Source: an uncultured Ruminococcus sp.
Lineage (GTDB): Bacteria > Bacillota > Clostridia > Oscillospirales > Acutalibacteraceae
Reading direction: 5' to 3'
DNA: 64,000 nt
NCBI GenBank assembly: GCA_902765855.1
Contig: CACXBF010000008.1
Coordinates: 62,001 to 126,000, forward strand
How positions within the stretch are numbered: the stretch's first letter is position 1; every line of letters starts with the position of its first letter. The notes below the pieces were generated by a model. The model ran no database searches and was not told the origin of the DNA. It was given only the letters and a program-made list of their open reading frames with translations. Position numbers and translations under genes: made by a program. Of this stretch, positions 26,589 to 34,980 are shown piece by piece.

Positions 26589-27026
26589 ATGAAGCTTATT
26601 ATAGAGCAGGATGGAAATTTTAAAGAAACAGAAATAATTATTCGCTGTTCTGAAATAAATTCCGAACTGCAAAAGATTATAGATGCGATTAAAATATGCT
26701 CCTTTACCATAACCGCCTATAAGGACGGATATTTGCAAAAAATCAACCATGAAGATGTCTGCTACATAGAAAGTGTAGATGAGAAAACATTTATATATTG
26801 TGAAAACGATGTTTATGAAAGTAAGATGAAACTTTTTGAATTTGAAGAGGCTCTTATAAATTCAAGCTTTGTGCGTATAAGTAAATCGTGTATTTTAAAT
26901 ATAGATTTTATTGAGAAAGTAAAGCCAATGCTGAATGGAAAGTATGAGGTACTTCTCTTAAACGGAGAAAAGCTGATAATTAACAGACACTATGTACCTA
27001 TTTTCAAGAAAAAATTTGGTCTTTAA
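26589..27026 (+). CDS. LytTR DNA-binding domain regulator
   Basis: The LytTR domain covers about residues 50-143 (ICSFTITAYKDGYLQKI, then EDVCYIESVDEKTFIYCEN, FVRISKSCILNIDFIEKV and ILNIDFIEKVKP), a beta-rich DNA-binding fold. The N-terminus lacks a receiver domain, so the protein is the short type found in LytTR regulatory systems, where activity is held back by a membrane partner, here DUF3021. AAGGAGG precedes the ATG. The DUF3021 gene follows 12 bp later and then an ABC exporter pair, forming a likely four-gene operon. LytTR proteins of this class usually activate their own operon. Confidence 0.92.
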   Translation: MKLIIEQDGNFKETEIIIRCSEINSELQKIIDAIKICSFTITAYKDGYLQKINHEDVCYIESVDEKTFIYCENDVYESKMKLFEFEEALINSSFVRISKSCILNIDFIEKVKPMLNGKYEVLLLNGEKLIINRHYVPIFKKKFGL

Positions 27027-27038
27027 GGAGGTTGTCTA

Positions 27039-27479
27039 ATGGCAAGATTAAAATATTATATGAATATATTTTTTTCATCATATACAATAGCTTCGCTTAT
27101 AGTTGCTTTTATAAACACTTTAAATTATTCCACAAGCTTTGGTGTGGAATGGATATTCCAAATGGCTTTGCTTTGCTTTATAATTACGATTCTTATGTTT
27201 ATAACGGATATAGTTTCTGAAAAGTTTTTTGGAAATATTCCTGTTTTTGTTTTTATTTTAATTGGTTTAATTGAGGTTTCAGCCTGTGTATTACTTATGG
27301 GTGGTTTATGGTTTGAATGGTTTACGCTGAATGTTAATTGGATATCAGAGGTTATTGTAATAGATACGGTGGTATATTTTTCGGTATTTGTAATTATGTT
27401 TTTTCAAGAGAAAAAATCTGCAGAAAGCATAAACAAAATTATTAAAAATGGGAGGAATAAAAATGGAAAAGATAATTGA
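27039..27479 (+). CDS. DUF3021 family membrane protein
   Basis: Four hydrophobic segments are visible (SLIVAFINTLNYS, WIFQMALLCFIITILMFI, VFVFILIGLIEVSACVLL and VIVIDTVVYFSVFVIMFF), the size and layout of DUF3021 proteins, which act as membrane inhibitors of their paired LytTR regulator. The length of 146 is typical. AAGGAGG precedes the ATG. It lies between the LytTR gene and the ABC ATPase, overlapping the latter by 17 bp. What it senses is unknown. Confidence 0.88.
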   Translation: MARLKYYMNIFFSSYTIASLIVAFINTLNYSTSFGVEWIFQMALLCFIITILMFITDIVSEKFFGNIPVFVFILIGLIEVSACVLLMGGLWFEWFTLNVNWISEVIVIDTVVYFSVFVIMFFQEKKSAESINKIIKNGRNKNGKDN

Positions 27480-28380
27480 AGTTAAAAATCTGAAAAAATC
27501 ATATGGCGATGTTCAGGCTGTTAAATCACTCAGCTTTTATGTAGAAAGCGGAAAACTATTTGCGTTCTTAGGTCCTAACGGTGCAGGTAAATCTACTACT
27601 ATTGATATGATTACCACATTTTTAAAGCCGGACAGCGGAGAGGTTACTGTTTGTGGCAGAAAATTAGGATACGAGGACGATAAAATTCGCAGCCAGATAG
27701 GTGCAGTGTTTCAAGACGGGGTACTTGACCCTTTGCTTACCATAAAAGAAAATATTATGATTCGTGGCGGATTTTACGGACTCAGCGGAGATAAACTCCG
27801 TGAAAATGTTGAGAAGGCTATGGCTGTTTCAGGTGTTACTGAAATTCAGAACAGAAGATATGGTAAGCTTTCAGGCGGTCAACGCAGAAGGGCAGACATT
27901 GCAAGAGCCTTAGTCAATACGCCTAAGGTACTTTTCCTCGATGAGCCGACAACAGGTCTTGACCCTCAAACAAGAAAATCTGTATGGGAAACTATTCGTA
28001 AACTTCAGCAGGAAACAAAGATGACGGTTTTCCTTACAACGCATTATATGGAGGAAGCGGCTGAGGCAGATTATGTTGTTGTTATTGACGGAGGAGAAAT
28101 CTCTGCGAAAGGCACTCCGGCAGAGCTTAAAGAAAAGTATGCCGGAGATATTATGATAATTTCGCCAAAGAGAAATAGCACTGGTGTTAAAGAATATCTG
28201 CAAAAGAATAAAATTGATTTTGCCGAGGTTGGCGCAGATATAAAAATCAATATTAAAAGCACTATGGACGCTTTGCCGATTCTTGACGCTTGCAGAGATT
28301 ACATAGAAGGTTTTGAAGTGTTAAATGGAACTATGGACGATGCCTTTATTGCAATAACAGGAAAGGAGATAAGAGAATGA
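27463..28380 (+). CDS. ABC transporter ATP-binding protein (DrrA-like)
   Basis: This ATPase powers an ABC-2 type exporter. The Walker A is FLGPNGAGKSTT, the signature LSGGQRRRADIARAL, and the Walker B VLFLDEPTTGLDPQ, followed by the switch His in FLTTHYMEEAAE. The C-terminal extension of about 80 residues is typical of DrrA/daunorubicin-resistance ATPases. I chose ATG 27463 after GGGAGGA, not the ATG at 27448, giving 305 residues. The stop overlaps the permease start (ATGA). Substrate likely a hydrophobic drug or peptide; this is inference from the family. Confidence 0.94.
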   Translation: MEKIIEVKNLKKSYGDVQAVKSLSFYVESGKLFAFLGPNGAGKSTTIDMITTFLKPDSGEVTVCGRKLGYEDDKIRSQIGAVFQDGVLDPLLTIKENIMIRGGFYGLSGDKLRENVEKAMAVSGVTEIQNRRYGKLSGGQRRRADIARALVNTPKVLFLDEPTTGLDPQTRKSVWETIRKLQQETKMTVFLTTHYMEEAAEADYVVVIDGGEISAKGTPAELKEKYAGDIMIISPKRNSTGVKEYLQKNKIDFAEVGADIKINIKSTMDALPILDACRDYIEGFEVLNGTMDDAFIAITGKEIRE

Positions 28381-29258
28381 TTTTATTTGCTAAAAGAAAT
28401 TTAAAACTTTTTTTCAGAGATAAGAGTTCGGTGTTCTTTTCTTTGCTTGCAGTTTTAATTGTTATAGGTTTATATGCGTTTTTTCTTGGTGACCAACTTG
28501 TAAGCAGCTTTGACGATGTTGATGGTGTAAAGGTTGAAGGTGCAAAATTCCTTATGGATAGCTGGCTTATTGCAGGAATTCTTGCAGTAACCTCAATTTC
28601 TACAACCTTAGGTGCATTCGGCGTTATTGTTGATGACAAGGTTAAGAAAATAGATAAGGATTTTCGTTGCGCACCGATTTCAAGAAGTTCTATTGCGGGA
28701 GGATATATCATAAGTGCATTTGTTATTGGTATAATTATGAGTGTTATTGCCTTTGCAGTCGGGGAGCTTTACATAGTTGTAAGCGGTGGAGAGATTTTAC
28801 CTTTCGATTCGATTCTAAAGGTCCTTGGAATGATTCTTCTTACTGTTCTTGCCGGCTCTTCAATGATGTTCTTTGTGGTATCGTTCTTTAGCAGTACAAA
28901 TGCGTTTGCAACTGCAAGTACAGTTATCGGAACACTGATTGGTTTTATTACCGGAATATATCTTCCTGTTGGTTCTATGCCTGATAGTGTTGCTATGGTT
29001 GTTAAGATTTTCCCTATATCTCACGCAGCGTCTATTTTCAGAAAGATATTTATGGAAGTTCCATTTGAAAAATCTTTTGACGGTGTGCCTGCTATGATTT
29101 CAGATGTTGCAATACCGTCAATAAGAGAAGAACTTGGCGTTGATTTTACAATAGGCTCTTGGGAGGTTTCCACTCTCGACAGCATACTGATTTTAATTGC
29201 AACATCAATTCTTTTCTATATCCTTGGAATAGCTGTTATTTCGAGAAAAAAGAGATAA
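28377..29258 (+). CDS. ABC-2 type transporter permease
   Basis: Six membrane segments are visible across 293 residues: one after FFRDKSSVFFSLLAVLIVIG, a cluster from about 60 to 205 (LIAGILAVTSISTTLGAFGV, YIISAFVIGIIMSVIAF, ILKVLGMILLTVLAGSSMM and IGTLIGFITGIYLPVGSM) and a last one near the C-terminus. The NLKLFFRD start and GxxxPVGSMP-type block are standard in ABC-2 permeases paired with DrrA-like ATPases. It overlaps the ATPase stop by 4 bp and closes the operon. A repeat element begins ten bases after its stop. Confidence 0.92.
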   Translation: MILFAKRNLKLFFRDKSSVFFSLLAVLIVIGLYAFFLGDQLVSSFDDVDGVKVEGAKFLMDSWLIAGILAVTSISTTLGAFGVIVDDKVKKIDKDFRCAPISRSSIAGGYIISAFVIGIIMSVIAFAVGELYIVVSGGEILPFDSILKVLGMILLTVLAGSSMMFFVVSFFSSTNAFATASTVIGTLIGFITGIYLPVGSMPDSVAMVVKIFPISHAASIFRKIFMEVPFEKSFDGVPAMISDVAIPSIREELGVDFTIGSWEVSTLDSILILIATSILFYILGIAVISRKKR

Positions 29259-29267
29259 GATAGCGTA

Positions 29268-29521
29268 TTAGCTAATAAACTTCCCTAAGACACTTAAAAG
29301 TTTTGCTCAAGCTTTTTCAAAAGCTTGCAGTTTCCAAAGGCAGAGCCTTTGGTCGCTCTCCGCAGAGAGCGAAACACCTTTGGGCGAAGCCCCTTAGAGA
29401 GAAAGAGATGTTAAGGGCTTTGCCCTTAAAACCCACGAGGGACTCCGTCCCTCGACCCTGCAAGCCTTTAAAAAGGCTTGAGCGAAACTTTTATCTGTCT
29501 TAGGGTAAGTTTGTTAATTAA
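29268..29521. repeat. Type B hairpin element with imperfect terminal inverted repeats, about 254 bp
   Basis: The left end (TTAGCTAATAAACTTCCCTA..., 29268-29312) is matched by the right end (29477-29521) as an inverted repeat with a few mismatches. Inside are several perfect hairpins: AGCTTTTTCAAAAGCT, CCAAAGGCAGAGCCTTTGG, CGCTCTCCGCAGAGAGCG, TTAAGGGCTTTGCCCTTAA and GAGGGACTCCGTCCCTC. A 66-codon open frame (29303-29503) is present but is only hairpin sequence. No transposase is encoded. It is related to the element at 41408-41800. Confidence 0.85.
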
Positions 29522-29670
29522 TCGGTAGTTCATTGATAATTTCGTTATCCGCAGCAACAAGTTTCCCTTAATCAATTACGAGCGAGACTTGTCGAGCGAT
29601 TCCGCGTCTTGACGGCGGAGGCACTCCGCCTTGAGCGAAACTTTTAAATGTTTTAGGAAATTTGTTAACT
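29522..29670. repeat. Type A hairpin element, inverted orientation
   Basis: Read on the minus strand it starts CTAAAACATTTAAAAGTTTC and continues GCTCAAGGCGGAGTGCCTCC, then the constant core GTCAAGACGCGGAATCGCTC and the hairpin CGACAAGTCTCGCTCG. The same order is found on the plus strand at 41247-41360 and 35830-35870. It directly abuts the type B element. Confidence 0.8.
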
Positions 29671-29678
29671 AAAATATA

Positions 29679-29722
29679 AAAGCACTTCTTAATTCTCATT
29701 GAGATTTAAGAAGTGCTTGTTT
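29679..29722. terminator. Terminator at the 3' end of the ricT-holB unit
   Basis: AAGCACTTCTTAA (29680-29692) pairs with TTAAGAAGTGCTT (29706-29718); both sides carry T-runs when read on the proper strand. Confidence 0.8.
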
Positions 29723-29742
29723 TTAAGATTAAGATTTATTGT

Positions 29743-30012
29743 TTAAAATATCCATAAGCATACAGCAAGAGCAATCATAAGGATTGTCATAATAGTTGTA
29801 TTAAACTTTGCGTTTTTGCGGTCAAGAATATTGAATTTAATTATATAGCACACTTCAAGTATAGCTATAACACCTGAAAACATTATCTTTCTTGCAAGCA
29901 TACTCTGTTCTTTCATTGTAAACATAAGAATAATTGCTGCAATACTGATAACAACTGAAATGCCAAGCATTACAAACATAAGAGCTTTTGCTGTTGATTT
30001 CTTATTCTTCAA
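29743..30012 (-). CDS. Small three-helix membrane protein, unknown function
   Basis: This 89-residue protein has three hydrophobic segments (ALMFVMLGISVVISIAAIIL, MFSGVIAILEVCYIIKF and TTIMTILMIALAVCLWIF) with positively charged ends, especially the N-terminal MKNKKSTAK. I do not recognise a family. The start overlaps the 3' end of ricT by 11 bp, so it is translated with that gene and is the last gene of the holB-ricT unit. Its role cannot be told from sequence. Confidence 0.7.
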   Translation of the reverse strand: MKNKKSTAKALMFVMLGISVVISIAAIILMFTMKEQSMLARKIMFSGVIAILEVCYIIKFNILDRKNAKFNTTIMTILMIALAVCLWIF

Positions 30013-30868
30013 GATCCTTCAGCTCCTCTTGTTCGTTTTTGTTAATCTTAATCTGACCGTCTTTTATAAGTTTGATTTCATCAACTTTATATGATTTAGG
30101 CGGTGAATCTGGATTTTTTTGCAACTGAACATTGAGAACCCCTTTGATAAGATTTTGGTCAACAACAGTACCTTTGCCGTCCGGTGTGGAAACATATGCA
30201 CCGATTTTTGGTGTTTTCTTGAGAAGGTCAGAATATGCCTCTTGTTCATATTTCAGGCAGCACATAAGTCTGCCGCAAGTACCCGATATTTTTACAGGAT
30301 TGAGCGACATTCCCTGTTCCTTTGCCATTTTAATAGAAACAGGTTGAAAGTCGGAAAGAAAACCTTTACAGCAAAATTCTCTGCCGCATATGCCAAGTCC
30401 GCCGAGCATTTTGGATTCATCTCTTACACCGATTTGTCGAAGTTCTATTCTTGTGCGGAAAATTCCCGCAAGGTCTTTTACAAGCTCTCTGAAATCAACT
30501 CTGCCATCAGCTGTAAAGTAGAAAAGAATTTTATTGTTATCAAAGGTGTATTCAACTGTGACGAGCTTCATTTTAAGATTATGTTCAATGATTTTTTTTA
30601 AGCATATACTGTATGCTTTTTCTTCTTTTTTACGGTTTTCCTCAAGGCGAGCTATATCTTCGGCTGTTGCAGGACGAATTATTTTTTTGAGTGGACGGTT
30701 TAAGCCGTCGTCACTTATTTCTCTGTTTCCAAAGGTAACAGTTCCACATTCTATTCCACGGGATGTTTCTACAACAACATAGTCGCCTGCATTTAATATT
30801 GATTCGTCAGGGTCAAAGTAATAAACTTTCCCCGCTCCTTTGAATTTTACTCCTATAATTATTGCCAT
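30002..30868 (-). CDS. ricT: PSP1/YaaT family protein, RicT-like
   Basis: RicT (YaaT) forms the Y-complex with RicA and RicF, which in Bacillus supports mRNA processing by RNase Y and also sporulation and competence. The PSP1 domain is plain: YYFDPDESILNAGDYVVVET, then YSICLKKIIEHNLKMKLV and TADGRVDFRELVKDLAGIF. Cysteines of the Fe-S binding region are in LGGLGICGREFCCKGF and SGTCGRLMCCLKYE. The length of 288 is normal. It follows holB by 15 bp, the conserved Firmicute order holB-yaaT. GGAGG precedes the ATG. Confidence 0.93.
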   Translation of the reverse strand: MAIIIGVKFKGAGKVYYFDPDESILNAGDYVVVETSRGIECGTVTFGNREISDDGLNRPLKKIIRPATAEDIARLEENRKKEEKAYSICLKKIIEHNLKMKLVTVEYTFDNNKILFYFTADGRVDFRELVKDLAGIFRTRIELRQIGVRDESKMLGGLGICGREFCCKGFLSDFQPVSIKMAKEQGMSLNPVKISGTCGRLMCCLKYEQEAYSDLLKKTPKIGAYVSTPDGKGTVVDQNLIKGVLNVQLQKNPDSPPKSYKVDEIKLIKDGQIKINKNEQEELKDLEE

Positions 30869-30883
30869 ATTTCCTCCATAGCT

Positions 30884-31852
30884 TTATAATCTCATTTCAG
30901 AGCAGAACCACGCTCCGAAAAGATTCATATTTATATTTCGTTCGATTCGATATCTTGCCTCGGAAACTTTATCCATAAGCTCAAAAAGTCTTTTGCGTGT
31001 CAGCCTTTCTGCGAGAGGTTTTGCAGCGACGCTGTTCGAACTTGCACCTGCAGTTATTTTGATAGCTTCTGCAAGAATTTCATATAGCTTGGATAAAACT
31101 CTGTCTGCAAAAGCTCTGTCTGATGAAAGTTTAGCTGAACATTTAAGAAGTTCAAATTTCTTTGGTAAAAGAATAGATTGTGCAATCTGTTCAGCAATAA
31201 GTTGTTCCTCTGTACCGCTACCGTTTGTTAAAAGCTCAATGGATTTTCCGATATTGCCACCACATTTTATTACTGCGTTTATGATATCGCTTTTATCAGC
31301 ATTAGGCAAATGCTCCTGAATTACCTCAATAGCTTCGTTTTCATCGGCAGGATATAGCGACAATATTCTTGCACGAGAACGTATTGTTTCAAGCAAAGAA
31401 GTTGCGGATTTACAAGTTAAAACAAAAGTAACATTTTGTGGTGGTTCTTCAAAAACCTTTAAGAATGCGTTCTGAGCCTGTATAAGCATTTTGTCGCAGT
31501 TGAGTATCAGATAAACCTTTCTCTCAGCTTCGTTTGGAACTATGTAAGCATCCGAACGAATTTCTCTTATAGATGCAACATTTATTAAACGAGAATCCTC
31601 TTTAGCGTCAACAATTTTAATATCAGGATGTGTAAGAGATTTTGCTTTAATGCAATTTTTACATATGCCACAAGGTCTTACTTTATCTGATGAACAGACA
31701 CAATATTCTGCAATAATTTTTGCAAGAGTTTTTTTGCCGGTACCTTCATCGCCCTCAATTATAATAGCGTGGGGGAGAGAATTTGCGTTCATAGCGGTAT
31801 TTAATTCATCTTTGACGAGTTTATTAGAGGCAAAATTTTCAAATCTTTCCAT
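30884..31852 (-). CDS. holB: DNA polymerase III subunit delta'
   Basis: The delta' subunit is part of the clamp loader that places the sliding clamp on DNA. The Walker A-like loop is GDEGTGKKTLAKI at about residues 33-45, and the zinc-binding cysteines lie in CGICKNCIKAKSLTHPDI with a fourth Cys upstream in CVCSSD. The sensor-1 region is FLKVFEEPPQNVTFVLTC and SRARIL follows. The length of 322 is normal. It heads the minus-strand unit holB-ricT-small membrane protein. Its upstream region is shared with the divergent bioY gene. Confidence 0.93.
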   Translation of the reverse strand: MERFENFASNKLVKDELNTAMNANSLPHAIIIEGDEGTGKKTLAKIIAEYCVCSSDKVRPCGICKNCIKAKSLTHPDIKIVDAKEDSRLINVASIREIRSDAYIVPNEAERKVYLILNCDKMLIQAQNAFLKVFEEPPQNVTFVLTCKSATSLLETIRSRARILSLYPADENEAIEVIQEHLPNADKSDIINAVIKCGGNIGKSIELLTNGSGTEEQLIAEQIAQSILLPKKFELLKCSAKLSSDRAFADRVLSKLYEILAEAIKITAGASSNSVAAKPLAERLTRKRLFELMDKVSEARYRIERNINMNLFGAWFCSEMRL

Positions 31853-31949
31853 AATACACCTTATTTCTGATTACACCGCAGTTATTACGGCATTATCCAT
31901 AAAAATTATACTACAAAAATACTGTTTAGGCAAGAGAGGAAAAATTTTT

Positions 31950-31985
31950 AATTGTCAACTATAATTCTAAATAAGGTTGACAATT
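31950..31985 (+). promoter_or_regulatory. BirA operator (biotin box) upstream of bioY
   Basis: AATTGTCAAC (31950-31959) and GTTGACAATT (31976-31985) are perfect inverted arms with a 16-base spacer, the layout of BirA boxes in Firmicutes. TTGACA within the right arm (31977-31982) could also be the -35, so binding would block bioY transcription when biotin is plentiful. Confidence 0.8.
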
Positions 31986-32034
31986 AAAAAGAAATTAGCT
32001 ATAATATGTTTATGAAAAAATTGGAGGAATAAAA

Positions 32035-32619
32035 ATGGATAACATTAAGGACACAAAGAAAAATAATGGGAAAGTAAATTCCCGAAAAAGTATACTTGAT
32101 ATAATATATATTGCGCTTTTTGCGGCTATTATATCTGTATGTTCGCTTATTTCAATTCCTATAGGAGCGATTCCTGTAACTCTCCAGATACTTGGCATAT
32201 GTCTTGCGGCAGGATTTTTAGGATTGGCAAAGGGTACAATCAGCGTAGTAATTTATATTCTGCTTGGTCTTATCGGAATACCTGTTTTTGCCGGCGGAAC
32301 ATCAGGTTTTGCAAAGTTGGCTTCTCCGACAGGCGGATATATCGTGGGATTTATCTTTACAGCTATTATCATCGGCTTTGCAGTAAAACTATTTGGAAGA
32401 AAACTCTGGGTTCTTATTGTTGCAATGATTATCGGTGTACTTGTATGTTATGCTTTCGGAACAGCGTGGTTTATTATTCTTTATAATAATTCCGGCAAGA
32501 GTATGGACCTTGCAAAAGCACTTTCACTTTGCGTACTTCCTTATTTGCCTTTTGATGCAGTTAAGATTGCTGTTTCGGCCGTACTTGTCAACAGACTTCA
32601 TAAATTTATTAAGGTATAA
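32035..32619 (+). CDS. bioY: Biotin transporter BioY (ECF S-component)
   Basis: BioY is the substrate-binding membrane protein for biotin uptake, working alone or with the shared ECF energy module. Six membrane segments are visible over 194 residues; family blocks include ISIPIGAIPVTLQILGICLA and GLIGIPVFAGGTSGFAKLAS followed by PTGGYIVGFI, which line the biotin site. TTGGAGGA precedes the ATG. A BirA box sits 50 bases upstream, confirming the biotin link. No biotin synthesis genes lie nearby, so this strain may rely on uptake. A strong terminator follows. Confidence 0.95.
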   Translation: MDNIKDTKKNNGKVNSRKSILDIIYIALFAAIISVCSLISIPIGAIPVTLQILGICLAAGFLGLAKGTISVVIYILLGLIGIPVFAGGTSGFAKLASPTGGYIVGFIFTAIIIGFAVKLFGRKLWVLIVAMIIGVLVCYAFGTAWFIILYNNSGKSMDLAKALSLCVLPYLPFDAVKIAVSAVLVNRLHKFIKV

Positions 32620-32637
32620 TGACTATTTGATATTCAG

Positions 32638-32663
32638 GGGCGAACGATGTTCGCCCTTTTTTA
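32638..32663 (+). terminator. Intrinsic terminator after bioY
   Basis: GGGCGAAC pairs with GTTCGCCC around a 3-base loop, followed by TTTTTT; same core as the terminator at 14178. Confidence 0.9.
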
Positions 32664-32679
32664 ATATATAAATAACTTG

Positions 32680-32760
32680 TAGGAAAAAACTGCGTTCGAC
32701 TGCTTGTCACTACAAAGTTTTTAAAAAGGCTTGAGCGAAACTTTTTTAACTTATGAGTTT
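32680..32760. repeat. Remnant of the hairpin-element family
   Basis: TTTAAAAAGGCTTGAGCGAA followed by ACTTTTTTAACTTA near 32718-32750 matches the right end of the type B element at 29467-29495. The rest of the stretch (TGCGTTCGACTGCTTGTCAC) only weakly resembles type A. It seems to be a decayed copy. Confidence 0.5.
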
Positions 32761-32886
32761 TTCGATAATCTAAAAAGAATTAAAGATGTTTTTCTATTTT
32801 TATTTTAAATTTAAGGATTATTTAATAATTAATTCCTTATAATGAAATTACGATAAAAATTATTATAAATTCAGGAGGTAATTATT

Positions 32887-33510
32887 ATGACAGAAAAGGT
32901 TTTTACATTTACAATAGGTGAAAAGAAAGACTTTGATATTAAAATCTCATTCCCGTGTGAGACTGTTGTTACTGCGAATAATACTAATCAAGCAGAAATT
33001 ACTATTACTTCTGAGAAGGTTGTTAATCTTGAAGACTGTATAAAGTTAAAAACAAATGATACATCATCTCGCTTTGATATGAAAATTAAAGCAAATGATT
33101 TAGATGAAGGTATGAAGGTTATACTTTCTTTGCCAAGTGAGTTCGTTAATAAAGTTGAACTTAATGGAACTATGAATAAACTTTCTATACTTGATATTAA
33201 AGCGGATAATATTGAGGCCAGCGGAAAAATTTCCGTACTTAAAATAAAAAATGCAAATTCTCACATAGAAATTAATAGTAATAATGATATGAAGATAGCT
33301 TGTTCTGATACAGTTGGAAAGCTGGATGTTAACCAAATTTCAGCGAATTCTGAACTTGCTGTTTCGGCTGATACAAAATTCAAGGTGGAAAATAAGGGCA
33401 GAAAAACACAGATTTTTGTAAATGACAAGCTTGAACAAACTGATGATTGCAAGCTTGAAATTGAGCTTAACGGTATGAAAAGTAATTTGAAAATTGTTAA
33501 TTTAGATTAA
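32887..33510 (+). CDS. Hypothetical beta-repeat protein (DUF4097-like)
   Basis: This 207-residue protein has no signal peptide or membrane segment. It is made of short alternating polar/hydrophobic strands (VELNGTMNKLSILDIKADNI, ISVLKIKNANSHIEINSN and KLDVNQISANSELAV), the pattern of right-handed beta-solenoid DUF4097-type proteins. Those are often linked to envelope stress modules, but no such partner is present here. A good AGGAGG lies before the ATG. It is flanked by the bioY terminator and repeat remnant upstream and the pgk promoter downstream, so it is likely monocistronic. The family call is tentative. Confidence 0.6.
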   Translation: MTEKVFTFTIGEKKDFDIKISFPCETVVTANNTNQAEITITSEKVVNLEDCIKLKTNDTSSRFDMKIKANDLDEGMKVILSLPSEFVNKVELNGTMNKLSILDIKADNIEASGKISVLKIKNANSHIEINSNNDMKIACSDTVGKLDVNQISANSELAVSADTKFKVENKGRKTQIFVNDKLEQTDDCKLEIELNGMKSNLKIVNLD

Positions 33511-33590
33511 ATAATGAGGTTTATTTCAGAGCTTCGGTGGGTAAAATAAGAGAGTTATGTAAAATTTTGCGGTAACTTATTAAAACTGGA

Positions 33591-33619
33591 TTGACATAAT
33601 TTAGGATTTGTTATAAAAT
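33591..33619 (+). promoter_or_regulatory. SigA-type promoter for pgk
   Basis: TTGACA at 33591-33596 and TAAAAT at 33614-33619 are 17 bp apart, about 66 bases before the pgk start. Confidence 0.65.
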
Positions 33620-33685
33620 AAAATCAATAAGTTTGCCGCAATTAATCCTTTTGCGGGGACAATGAAATTGAAAGGGTGCAATATA

Positions 33686-34882
33686 ATGAACTACTTAAAC
33701 AAAAAGACAGTTGAAGATATTGATGTAAAGGGCAAGAAAGTTCTTGTTCGTTGTGACTTCAACGTACCATTTGATGCAGAGGGAAATATCTCTGACCCAA
33801 AGCGTATTAACGAAGCTCTTAAGACAATTAAGTATCTTATTGATCATCAGGCTAAGGTTATCCTTTGTTCACACCTCGGTCGTCCAAAGGGCGAATTCAA
33901 TATGAAGTATTCTCTTGCTCCTGTTGCTGAGTACCTTTCAAAGGCTCTTGGTCAGGAAGTTAAGATGGCAAAAGATGTTATCGGCGAAAGTGCAAAGAGC
34001 ATCGCTGCTTCTCTTAAAGACGGCGAAGTAGAACTTATCGAGAATGTTCGTTTCCATAAGGAAGAGGAAAAGAACGACCCTGCATTCGCTAAGGAGCTTG
34101 CTTCTCTTGCAGAAATCTATGTAAACGATGCTTTCGGTACAGCTCACAGAGCACATGCTTCAACAGCTGGTGTTGCTGATTATCTCCCGGCAGTTTGCGG
34201 TTACCTCATTCAGAAGGAAATCACAATTATGGGCGGAGCTCTTGCTAATCCTAAGAGACCTTTCGTTGCTATTCTCGGCGGTGCTAAGGTTTCTGATAAG
34301 ATTGGTGTTATCACAAACCTCCTCGATAAGGTTGATACTCTCATCATCGGCGGCGGTATGGCTTACACATTTATGAACGCTCTTGGCTATTCTATCGGTA
34401 CTTCTATCTGCGAGTCTGATAAGATTGAGCTTGCTAAGGATATTATGGCTAAGGCTAAGGAAAAGGGCGTAAACTTCCTCATTCCTCAGGACAATGTTGT
34501 TGCAACAGAGTACAAGGCTGATGCTGAGTTTAAGCCGGTTGATTCTGACAACATTCCTGATGGCTGGATGGGTCTTGACATCGGTGAAAAGACAGCTAAG
34601 CTCTTTGCTGACGCTATCAAGAATGCAGGCACAGTAGTATGGAACGGACCTATGGGCGTTTCCGAGTGGCCTAACTTTGCTAAGGGTACAATCGCTGTTG
34701 CTAAGGCTGTTGCTGAATCTGATGCTATTTCAATCATCGGTGGCGGTGACTCTGCTGCTGCTGTTGAAAACCTCGGCTTTGCTGATAAGATGACACACAT
34801 CTCAACAGGTGGCGGTGCATCTCTTGAGTTCCTCGAGGGTAAAGTTCTTCCAGGCATTGCTTGCCTCAATGATAAGGACTAA
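33686..34882 (+). CDS. pgk: Phosphoglycerate kinase
   Basis: Pgk makes ATP from 1,3-bisphosphoglycerate in glycolysis. The signature [12 protein letters not shown] is at about residues 19-30, CSHLGRPKG binds substrate, [15 protein letters not shown] and [14 protein letters not shown] follow, and the nucleotide-binding domain has [14 protein letters not shown] and the end block [13 protein letters not shown] with [15 protein letters not shown] chose the ATG at 33686 after AAAGGGTG; a longer start at 33662 adds residues not usual for the family. The length of 398 is normal. Codons are strongly biased as for a high-expression gene. tpiA follows after about 100 bp containing a hairpin. Confidence 0.98.
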   Translation: MNYLNKKTVEDIDVKGKKVLVRCDFNVPFDAEGNISDPKRINEALKTIKYLIDHQAKVILCSHLGRPKGEFNMKYSLAPVAEYLSKALGQEVKMAKDVIGESAKSIAASLKDGEVELIENVRFHKEEEKNDPAFAKELASLAEIYVNDAFGTAHRAHASTAGVADYLPAVCGYLIQKEITIMGGALANPKRPFVAILGGAKVSDKIGVITNLLDKVDTLIIGGGMAYTFMNALGYSIGTSICESDKIELAKDIMAKAKEKGVNFLIPQDNVVATEYKADAEFKPVDSDNIPDGWMGLDIGEKTAKLFADAIKNAGTVVWNGPMGVSEWPNFAKGTIAVAKAVAESDAISIIGGGDSAAAVENLGFADKMTHISTGGGASLEFLEGKVLPGIACLNDKD

Positions 34883-34895
34883 TATATGCTTAAAC

Positions 34896-34926
34896 GGAAG
34901 GGTAGGGCATTGCCCTGCCCTTTCCC
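34896..34926 (+). terminator. Hairpin between pgk and tpiA, possible attenuator
   Basis: GGAAGGGTAGGGCA pairs with TGCCCTGCCCTTTCC with one bulge. The tail has few T residues, so it may only reduce or tune read-through into tpiA. Confidence 0.55.
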
Positions 34927-34980
34927 TATGAAAACAGAAATTTTCTGTTAAAAATATTTAAATTAAAGGGGATAATCATA

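Noticed and set aside
29303..29503. Possible 66-aa gene
   Set aside because: It lies wholly in the type B hairpin element, lacks a ribosome site, and the near-identical start is found in another repeat copy at 41443.
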